A stretch of 5,234 nt of DNA from Burkholderia sp. (GTDB lineage: Bacteria > Pseudomonadota > Gammaproteobacteria > Burkholderiales > Burkholderiaceae). The notes under the pieces are model-generated. The model had not been told where the DNA came from, did not search any database, and saw only the letters and a program-made list of their open reading frames with translations. The translations under genes and the position numbers were made by a program. Positions 1-5,234 of this stretch are shown here, piece by piece. The stretch lies in contig JAQGMD010000079.1 in NCBI GenBank assembly GCA_028292565.1, positions 1-5,234 on the forward strand, read 5' to 3'. Position 1 is the first letter of the stretch. Each line of letters starts with the position of its first letter.

Positions 1-2
1 AT

Positions 3-18
3 GTCAACCGCGGTTGAC
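3..18. promoter_or_regulatory. Perfect 16-bp palindrome, candidate operator
   Basis: The sequence GTCAACCGCGGTTGAC reads the same on both strands with no mismatch and no spacer. Its right end supplies most of a TTGACG hexamer that could be a -35 box, so a bound dimeric regulator would block or modulate transcription of the downstream operon. The regulator family cannot be named: the central step is GC, whereas typical LacI-family sites have a central CG. Caution: frame 1 is open from base 1 to a TGA at 28-30, so this stretch could instead be the tail of an upstream coding region and the symmetry accidental. Confidence 0.4.
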
Positions 19-41
19 GTCCGTTACTGAAACAACATAAG
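14..41 (+). promoter_or_regulatory. Possible sigma-70 promoter of the operon
   Basis: TTGACG at 14-19 matches the -35 consensus at five of six bases. CATAAG at 36-41 matches the -10 consensus at four of six, with a 16-bp spacer. Transcription would start near base 48, leaving a leader of about 20 nt that still contains the AGGAG ribosome-binding site at 53-57. The -35 overlaps the palindrome at 3-18, which suits a regulated promoter. This is a pattern match only. If an upstream gene ends at 28-30, the operon could be read from further upstream instead. Confidence 0.35.
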
Positions 42-67
42 CGCTGCCGCGCAGGAGTAATAAAAAC

Positions 68-1513
68 ATGCCTTTTAAAAACCTCATAGGCGGCGAATGG
101 GTCGCAGGTGTCCGCTACGGACAAAACATCAATCCTTCCGATACCACCGACGTGATCGGTGAATACGCGCAGGCCGATGTGGATCAGCTCAACGCGGCCG
201 TGTCCGCTGCGGAACTCGCCTTTCCGGCCTGGTCCACAGGCGGCGTGCAAGCGCGTAGCGACGCACTCGACAAGATTGGTACCGAAATACTGGCACGACG
301 CGAGGAGCTCGGTACACTGCTCGCCCGCGAGGAGGGCAAGACCCGTCCTGAAGCGATCGGTGAAGTTACACGCGCCGGCCACATTTTCAAGTTCTTTGCC
401 GGCGAGTGCCTGCGCCTGTCCGGTGAGACACTTCCCTCTGTGCGCCCCGGCGTTGGCGTGGAAATCACGCGCGAGCCCGTCGGTGTCATCGGCCTTATCA
501 CGCCCTGGAACTTTCCGATTGCGATTCCCGCATGGAAGATCGCGCCGGCGCTGGCCTTTGGTAACTGCGTGGTCTTCAAACCCGCCGACCTCGTGCCGGG
601 CTCGGCCTGGGCACTGTCGGAAATCATCCACCGCTCAGGTATCCCGGCGGGTGTATTCAACCTGGTCATGGGGCGAGGCAGCGTTATCGGCGATCCAATG
701 GTTACGCATCCAGGCATCGCGGCCATCAGTTTCACTGGTTCCACCGACGTCGGTCACCGCATCGCCGCGCAGTGCGCCGAGCACGGCAAAAAAGTACAGC
801 TGGAAATGGGCGGCAAAAACCCGCAGGTCATCCTCGATGACGCTGACCTGGCACAGGCGGTGGAACTCTCAGTGCAGAGTGCCTACTTCTCCACCGGACA
901 ACGCTGTACGGCATCCAGCCGCATCATCGTCACGCAAGGCATTCACGACCGGTTCGTTGCAGCCATGCAGGCACGCATGGCCACGCTTCGAGTGGGCGAC
1001 GCGCTTGCAGCCGGTACTGATATAGGTCCGGCCGTCAGCTACGCGCAGATGGAGCAGGACCTGATGTACATGGACGTGGCCCTCAAGGAAGGCGCAACGA
1101 TGGCGGCCGGCGGCACAGCCGCAGCCTGCCACACTGGCAGCGGCAAGACCGGCTTCTTTGTCACGCCTACGCTGCTGACGGACACCGCGGACGGCATGCG
1201 TATCAACCGGGAGGAAGTCTTTGGCCCGGTCGCCAGCGTGCTCCGCGTGAAGGACTACGATGAGGCGCTCGCCGCAGCCAACAACACCGAGTTCGGTCTC
1301 TCCGCCGGCATCGCCACCACCAGTCTGAAATATGCCACGCACTTCAAGCGGCATGTACAGTCGGGCATGGTGATGGTCAACCTGCCAACTGCCGGCGTGG
1401 ATTATCACGTCCCCTTCGGTGGCCGCAAGGGCAGCAGTTACGGGCCCCGCGAGCAGGGCCGCTACGCCCAGGAATTCTTCACCATCGTGAAGACCGCCTA
1501 CACATCGGCCTGA
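68..1513 (+). CDS. NAD(P)-dependent aldehyde dehydrogenase, probable 2-oxoglutarate semialdehyde (2,5-dioxovalerate) dehydrogenase
   Basis: Likely a cytoplasmic enzyme that oxidises 2-oxoglutarate semialdehyde to 2-oxoglutarate, the last step of oxidative (non-phosphorylating) pentose, glucarate/galactarate and hydroxyproline routes. At 481 residues it has normal family length. All aldehyde dehydrogenase landmarks are present: TPWNFP with the oxyanion-hole Asn148, KPAD with cofactor-binding Lys171, GSTDVG at 224-229, LEMGGKNP with general base Glu246, the nucleophile Cys280 in GQRCTAS, and EEVFGP with Glu383. The C-terminal part, NLPTAGVDYHVPFGG followed by RKGSSYGPREQG, resembles the Azospirillum-type 2-oxoglutarate semialdehyde dehydrogenases, which is the main reason for the substrate call. 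The start is fixed by AGGAG at 53-57, ten bases before the ATG. There is no signal peptide. It is first in a same-strand series with a Bug protein 55 bp downstream. The aldehyde dehydrogenase family is certain; the exact substrate is inferred, and succinate semialdehyde is the main alternative. Confidence 0.93.
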   Translation: MPFKNLIGGEWVAGVRYGQNINPSDTTDVIGEYAQADVDQLNAAVSAAELAFPAWSTGGVQARSDALDKIGTEILARREELGTLLAREEGKTRPEAIGEVTRAGHIFKFFAGECLRLSGETLPSVRPGVGVEITREPVGVIGLITPWNFPIAIPAWKIAPALAFGNCVVFKPADLVPGSAWALSEIIHRSGIPAGVFNLVMGRGSVIGDPMVTHPGIAAISFTGSTDVGHRIAAQCAEHGKKVQLEMGGKNPQVILDDADLAQAVELSVQSAYFSTGQRCTASSRIIVTQGIHDRFVAAMQARMATLRVGDALAAGTDIGPAVSYAQMEQDLMYMDVALKEGATMAAGGTAAACHTGSGKTGFFVTPTLLTDTADGMRINREEVFGPVASVLRVKDYDEALAAANNTEFGLSAGIATTSLKYATHFKRHVQSGMVMVNLPTAGVDYHVPFGGRKGSSYGPREQGRYAQEFFTIVKTAYTSA

Positions 1514-1568
1514 AGCCCGAACCGCCGGCCTTCGCAACGTCGCTACCGAACACACCAGGAGAATACCC

Positions 1569-2534
1569 ATGCACCGTCGTACCATCTTTGCCGCAGCAGC
1601 CAGCCTCGCGCTGGCCCTGCCGGCCTTCGCCCAGACCTATCCCAGCAAACCCATCCGCCTCATCGTGCCCTTCGCCCCTGGCGGCACTACCGACGTGGTC
1701 GCCCGCGTGGTGGCCGAGCCTCTGTCCCGCGTTCTTGGTCAGTCGGTCGTCGTGGAAAATCGCGGCGGTGGCGGCGGCATCATCGGTGCTACAGAGACCG
1801 CGCGTGCGGCGCCCGACGGCTATTCGATAGGCATCGCCACGGTCTCCACCGTAGCTACCAACCCGGCCGTGAATCCAAAGATATCGTACAACCCGCTCAC
1901 CGACTTCACGCCCGTCATCAACATTGCGGCCACGCCCAGCGTGATCGCAGTGACGTCCGGCTTTCCGGGCAAGGACTGGAAGTCCCTTGTCGCCGAGTTG
2001 AAGCGCTCGCCCGGAAAGTACTCGTACGCATCATCGGGCACCGGCGGCATACAGCATCTGATGATGGAGATGATGAAGGGCCTGACGGGCACCGACATGG
2101 CGCACATTCCTTACCGCGGCGCTGGTCCGGCGCTCTCCGACACTGTGGCCGGCCAGGTAGAGATGACACTGGACCAGCTGCCCTCGGCACTGCCTTTCAT
2201 ACGGAATAACCGCCTGATACCCGTCGTTGTGGCCGCGCCCAAACGCTTGTCATTCATGCCCAACGTACCGACTTTCGCGGAAGTTGGCTTGCCGCAGATG
2301 AATCGGATGGCCTTTTACGGCGTGGTCGGTCCCAAAGGCATGCCCCGGGAGATTGTCACCAAGCTCAATGCGGCCGTGGTCACGGTGCTTTCCGACCCGG
2401 CAGTGAGGAAGCGCATCGAAGATACGGGATCCCTGGTTGTCGCAAACAGCCCCGAGGAATTTGCCGCACAGATCAAGGATGAGTTCGAGGTCTACCGCGC
2501 CGTGGTACAGAAGCAGAAACTCACCCTGGATTGA
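1569..2534 (+). CDS. Bug/TctC-family periplasmic tripartite tricarboxylate transporter substrate-binding protein
   Basis: An exported solute-binding protein of 321 residues, the usual family length. An N-terminal signal peptide is clear: HRR, a hydrophobic Ala/Leu stretch, then PAFA-Q, with likely cleavage after Ala21. The mature start, TYPSKPIRLIVPFAPGG, with TTDVVAR after it (Asp42), is the hallmark of the family. Other family segments are VENR and a glycine run (residues 62-74), ASSGTGGIQHL near 154-164, IPYRGAGPAL, and PNVPTFAEVG at 231-240. Bug proteins trap small, usually carboxylated, ligands between two lobes and hand them to TctA/TctB-type membrane subunits or act as sensors. The glycine run reads RGGGGGIIGA where many relatives have RPGAGG, a minor variation. 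The start is supported by AGGAGA at 1557-1562, six bases upstream. No tctA or tctB gene lies in the window. The ligand cannot be read from sequence; a sugar acid or dicarboxylate is inferred from the neighbours. Confidence 0.95.
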   Translation: MHRRTIFAAAASLALALPAFAQTYPSKPIRLIVPFAPGGTTDVVARVVAEPLSRVLGQSVVVENRGGGGGIIGATETARAAPDGYSIGIATVSTVATNPAVNPKISYNPLTDFTPVINIAATPSVIAVTSGFPGKDWKSLVAELKRSPGKYSYASSGTGGIQHLMMEMMKGLTGTDMAHIPYRGAGPALSDTVAGQVEMTLDQLPSALPFIRNNRLIPVVVAAPKRLSFMPNVPTFAEVGLPQMNRMAFYGVVGPKGMPREIVTKLNAAVVTVLSDPAVRKRIEDTGSLVVANSPEEFAAQIKDEFEVYRAVVQKQKLTLD

Positions 2535-2541
2535 TGCTCGC

Positions 2542-2570
2542 TTCGGCACCGGGCGGTCCCAGGTGCCGGA
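2542..2570 (+). other. GC-rich stem-loop between the Bug gene and the dehydrogenase gene
   Basis: CGGCACC at 2544-2550 pairs perfectly with GGTGCCG at 2562-2568. Inside it, GGG at 2551-2553 pairs with CCC at 2558-2560 around a CGGT loop, giving ten G/C-rich pairs with a single bulged A at 2561. A T-A pair and a T-G wobble can extend it at the base, or CTTC at 2541-2544 can pair with GAAG at 2573-2576 as an outer stem. It begins about ten bases after the Bug stop codon. There is no T-run after it, so it is not a textbook intrinsic terminator. A 3' stability element, a partial terminator or an RNA-processing site that sets different levels of the flanking genes are the likelier roles, all inferred. 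Confidence 0.55.
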
Positions 2571-2637
2571 TCGAAGTATCCAAAGCAGGAATGCGTCTGT
2601 GCCGCCGTCGTCCATTTTCTCCATTTGAACAGTGTCC

Positions 2638-5234
2638 ATGATTACCCAAGTTGTCCCTCCGGTCGCCCTGACGCAAAGCTACCGCGGTTTCCTCGACGCG
2701 CTGGCTGCCGCCGGATTCCGCGGCGAAATCACCGCCGCCTATGCCGACCGGACGGTGCTCGCTACCGACAACTCCATTTATCAGCGGCTGCCTCAGGCGA
2801 TCGTTTTCCCGCGCGATGCCGAGGATGTGCAGTGCCTCGCCCGCCTCGCAGGCACGCGCGCCTACAGCAGCATCGTGCTGACGGCTCGGGGCGGCGGCAC
2901 CGGCACTAACGGTCAGTCGCTGACGGACGGCATCGTGGTCGATGTGTCACGGCACATGAACCACATCCTGCATATAGACCCGCAGGCGCGACGTGTACGT
3001 GTGCAGGCGGGCGTGGTGAAGGACCAGCTGAACGCAGCGCTCGCCCCGCACGGGCTCTTCTTTGCGCCCGAGCTCTCGACGAGCAACCGGGCCACGGTAG
3101 GCGGGATGATCAACACCGACGCCAGCGGGCAGGGAAGCTGCACCTATGGAAAGACGCGGGACCATGTGCTGGCGCTCGATTGCGTCCTGCTCGGGGGCGA
3201 GCGCTTCGAGAGTCGAGCTATCGATCAGGTCGAACTAGACGACCTGCGGCGCCGGCAGGGCCGCGTCGGCGATGCCTACCGAACGGCAGTGCGCATCGCC
3301 GAGACCCAGGGGGCATTGATCGAGGAGCGTTTTCCAAAGCTGAACCGCTGCCTTACCGGCTACGACCTCGCGCACCTCAAGGAAACGGATGGCCGTTTTA
3401 ACCTGAACAGCGTGCTGTGCGGCGCCGAAGGCTCGCTCGGTTTCATCGTCGAAGCGGAACTCAACGTCCTGCCGATCCCGAAGTATTCGGTGCTCGTCAA
3501 TGTGCGATACGCGGGCTTCATGGACGCGCTGCGCGATGCCCGGGCACTGATGGCACACCGGCCGCTCTCGATAGAGACGGTGGATTCCAATGTGCTGCTG
3601 CTGGCCATGAAGGACATTGTGTGGAACAGCGTAGCGGCGTACTTTCCGAAGGCAGACGGCGAACCGGAGACGCTGGGAATCAACCTGGTCGAATTCAGCG
3701 GCAACGATCCGGCGGAAGTCGACATGCGTGTGTCCGACTTCACCGCTCACCTGCAAGCGGACACCAGTGTGCCCCGCCTGGGCCACACACTCGCTGCAGG
3801 GCACGATGCGGTAGGGAAGGTCTATGCGATGCGCAAGCGTTCAGTGGGCCTGCTTGGTAACGTGCAGGGCGAGGCTCGCCCGCAGCCATTCGTCGAAGAC
3901 ACCGCGGGGCCCCCGGAACAACTGCCGGAGTACATCGCGGAGTTCCGCGAATTGCTGGACGGTTTGGGACTGCGCTACGGCATGTTCGGCCACGTCGACG
4001 CCGGCGTGTTGCATGTTCGGCCCTTGCTCGACATGAAGGACCCCGCGCAAGCCGCACTGATTCGCACCATCTCCGATGGAGTGGCCGAACTCACGCATAA
4101 GTACGGTGGCCTGCTTTGGGGCGAACATGGCAAGGGCGTGCGTTCGGAGTACGCACCAAAGTTTTTCGGCCCGCTCTACCCGGCGCTGCAAGAGTTGAAG
4201 GCCGCGTTCGACCCGCACAATCAGCTGAACCCCGGCAAGATAGCGACGCCCGCCACAGTGCGCGAGGCGAAGCTGCTTCGAATCGACGGCGTGCCGTTGC
4301 GGGGCGAGGCGGACAGGCAGATCGATGAGCGTGTATGGCAGAGCTACGGTACGGCGATGCATTGCAACGGAAACGGTGCTTGCTACAACTTCGATCCCGA
4401 CGATGCGATGTGTCCTTCGTGGAAAGGCACGCGCGAGCGCCGGCATTCGCCCAAAGGGCGTGCGTCACTTATGCGCGAGTGGCTGCGCCTGCAGACCGAG
4501 GCGGGCGCAGACGTGCTGGCCAAGCCAGGCGCGTCGGTAACTTCATTCCTTCGGAGCCTGCCGCAACGCTGGCGCAATACACGTGCGGGAGGGAGCGAGA
4601 AGGACTTCTCGCATGAGGTGTACGAAGCCATGGCGGGCTGCCTTGCCTGCAAATCGTGCGCCGGTCAGTGTCCCGTCAAAGTAAGCGTGCCGGAGTTCCG
4701 CTCGCGCTTCCTGGAGCTGTATCACTCCCGCTACCTGCGACCGATGAAAGACTATCTCATCGGGTCGCTGGAATTCACCATCCCGTATCTTGCGCGAGTG
4801 CCTGGGTTGTATAACGGGCTTATGTCGGCTCGTTGGGTGCGCTCGGCTTTAGACCGGTACGCCGGCATGGTCGACAGCCCGCTGCTGGATCGCTTCGACC
4901 TCGCATCCACGCTGCATCGCCTGAAAGTGCGGACCGCAACTCCAGAACTGTTAAGCGCGCTCACGCCGGAGCAACGCGAGCGCAGCGTCATACTTGTGCA
5001 GGACGCGTTCACGCGCTGGTTCGAAACGCCTGTGTGGGCAGCATTCATCGAGTTGGCAATACGGACTGGCCACACTGTTTATATCGCTCCTTTCCGCCCC
5101 AACGGCAAACCGCTGCAGGTACAGGGTTTTCTTCCCGCATTTGAGCGGGCCGCAGCGCGCAACGCCGCCACGCTGAAGGCACTGGCGATTAGCGGCATTC
5201 CCCTGGTCGGACTGGATCCGGCGATGACGCTGGT
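2638..5234 (+). CDS. ydiJ: YdiJ-type FAD/iron-sulfur D-2-hydroxyglutarate (D-2-hydroxyacid) dehydrogenase, 3' end beyond the window
   Basis: One frame stays open for 865 codons to the window edge. E. coli YdiJ has about 1018 residues, so roughly 150 are missing. YdiJ enzymes oxidise D-2-hydroxyglutarate to 2-oxoglutarate, passing electrons from FAD through iron-sulfur clusters. Domain order: FAD-binding PCMH fold with RGGGTGTNGQ (84-93) and PELSTSNRATVGGMINTDAS (144-163); FAD-oxidase C-terminal fold with GAEGSLGFI (262-270), FGHVDAGVLHVRP (His452, His459) and GEHGKG (Glu500, His501), the residues expected to bind metal and substrate carboxylate; NPGKI at 531-535; cluster motif 1 with Cys576, Cys582 and Cys592; cluster motif 2 CLACKSCAGQCP with Cys668, 671, 674 and 678; then the start of the cysteine-rich CCG-type region (VQDAFTRWFE at 767-776). 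There is no signal peptide or membrane span, so it is cytoplasmic or peripherally membrane-associated. The ATG is favoured because the N-terminus (MITQ) resembles that of E. coli YdiJ (MIPQ) and an in-frame TGA lies at 2626-2628; GTG at 2632 is the only other nearby choice. No clear Shine-Dalgarno sequence precedes it. Family certain; substrate inferred from orthology. Confidence 0.93.
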   Translation, partial: MITQVVPPVALTQSYRGFLDALAAAGFRGEITAAYADRTVLATDNSIYQRLPQAIVFPRDAEDVQCLARLAGTRAYSSIVLTARGGGTGTNGQSLTDGIVVDVSRHMNHILHIDPQARRVRVQAGVVKDQLNAALAPHGLFFAPELSTSNRATVGGMINTDASGQGSCTYGKTRDHVLALDCVLLGGERFESRAIDQVELDDLRRRQGRVGDAYRTAVRIAETQGALIEERFPKLNRCLTGYDLAHLKETDGRFNLNSVLCGAEGSLGFIVEAELNVLPIPKYSVLVNVRYAGFMDALRDARALMAHRPLSIETVDSNVLLLAMKDIVWNSVAAYFPKADGEPETLGINLVEFSGNDPAEVDMRVSDFTAHLQADTSVPRLGHTLAAGHDAVGKVYAMRKRSVGLLGNVQGEARPQPFVEDTAGPPEQLPEYIAEFRELLDGLGLRYGMFGHVDAGVLHVRPLLDMKDPAQAALIRTISDGVAELTHKYGGLLWGEHGKGVRSEYAPKFFGPLYPALQELKAAFDPHNQLNPGKIATPATVREAKLLRIDGVPLRGEADRQIDERVWQSYGTAMHCNGNGACYNFDPDDAMCPSWKGTRERRHSPKGRASLMREWLRLQTEAGADVLAKPGASVTSFLRSLPQRWRNTRAGGSEKDFSHEVYEAMAGCLACKSCAGQCPVKVSVPEFRSRFLELYHSRYLRPMKDYLIGSLEFTIPYLARVPGLYNGLMSARWVRSALDRYAGMVDSPLLDRFDLASTLHRLKVRTATPELLSALTPEQRERSVILVQDAFTRWFETPVWAAFIELAIRTGHTVYIAPFRPNGKPLQVQGFLPAFERAAARNAATLKALAISGIPLVGLDPAMTL

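Noticed and set aside
1..30. Tiny coding region ATG...TGA at the window start
   Set aside because: Nine codons with no ribosome-binding site visible. It could equally be the 3' end of an upstream gene or non-coding operator sequence, and the window does not decide.
184..744. Antisense open frame opposite the aldehyde dehydrogenase 5' half
   Set aside because: Low-complexity Ser/Arg/Pro-rich product with no family features; a shadow of the real gene.
159..1025. Second + strand frame of 288 codons inside the aldehyde dehydrogenase gene
   Set aside because: Arg/Ser/Pro-rich out-of-frame translation with no motif and no ribosome-binding site; a compositional artefact.
1512..1533. Weak inverted repeat GAAG...CTTC after the aldehyde dehydrogenase stop, as a possible terminator
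   Set aside because: Only four pairs with a mismatch directly inside and no T-run; the 55-bp gap otherwise holds just the ribosome-binding site of the Bug gene.
869..1585. Long antisense open frame (238 codons) opposite the aldehyde dehydrogenase 3' half
   Set aside because: It lies wholly opposite a gene with all family motifs, shows no recognisable domain, and is typical of spurious open frames in GC-rich DNA.
3235..4446. Antisense open frames (3235-3804 and 3841-4446) opposite the YdiJ-like gene
   Set aside because: The + strand frame here encodes continuous, strongly conserved YdiJ sequence; the antisense products match nothing recognisable.
2625..5176. Many short + strand frames between 2625 and 5176, suggesting a degraded or frameshifted region
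   Set aside because: Codon-by-codon reading from 2638 gives one uninterrupted frame with all expected motifs in order, so the gene is intact up to the window edge and is not a pseudogene.
2638..5234. Separate GlcD-like flavoprotein and GlcF-like iron-sulfur genes
   Set aside because: There is no stop or restart between the FAD and iron-sulfur parts; the single-chain arrangement is that of YdiJ, with closely matching segments throughout.

Overview
The window is a GC-rich piece (roughly 60% or more by eye) of a proteobacterial catabolic operon. A periplasmic binding protein of the Bug/TctC type points to Burkholderiales, and Bordetella/Achromobacter-like Alcaligenaceae are the best guess. This rests on protein style and gene order only; there is no rRNA or other phylogenetic marker.

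Layout, all on the + strand: bases 1-67 are a short leader with a perfect 16-bp palindrome that runs into a plausible sigma-70 promoter. Bases 68-1513 encode an aldehyde dehydrogenase very like 2-oxoglutarate semialdehyde (2,5-dioxovalerate) dehydrogenases. After 55 bp, 1569-2534 encodes an exported Bug-family solute-binding protein. A 103-bp gap follows, holding a strong GC-rich stem-loop. From 2638 to the window edge runs one long uninterrupted reading frame (865 complete codons) for a YdiJ-type FAD and iron-sulfur D-2-hydroxyacid (D-2-hydroxyglutarate) dehydrogenase; its last roughly 150 residues lie outside the window.

How the genes may work together: the binding protein would capture a carboxylate in the periplasm, the aldehyde dehydrogenase would form 2-oxoglutarate from its semialdehyde, and the YdiJ-like enzyme would oxidise D-2-hydroxyglutarate to 2-oxoglutarate. 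Both enzymes therefore converge on 2-oxoglutarate, as expected for a sugar-acid, pentose or hydroxyproline-type route. The upstream dehydratases that would fix the substrate are not in the window, and neither are the transporter membrane subunits.

I see no mobile element, CRISPR array, RNA gene or defence system, and no truly novel system. The points most worth a second look are the palindrome/promoter overlap, the stem-loop before the third gene, and the pairing of two 2-oxoglutarate-forming enzymes with an orphan binding protein.
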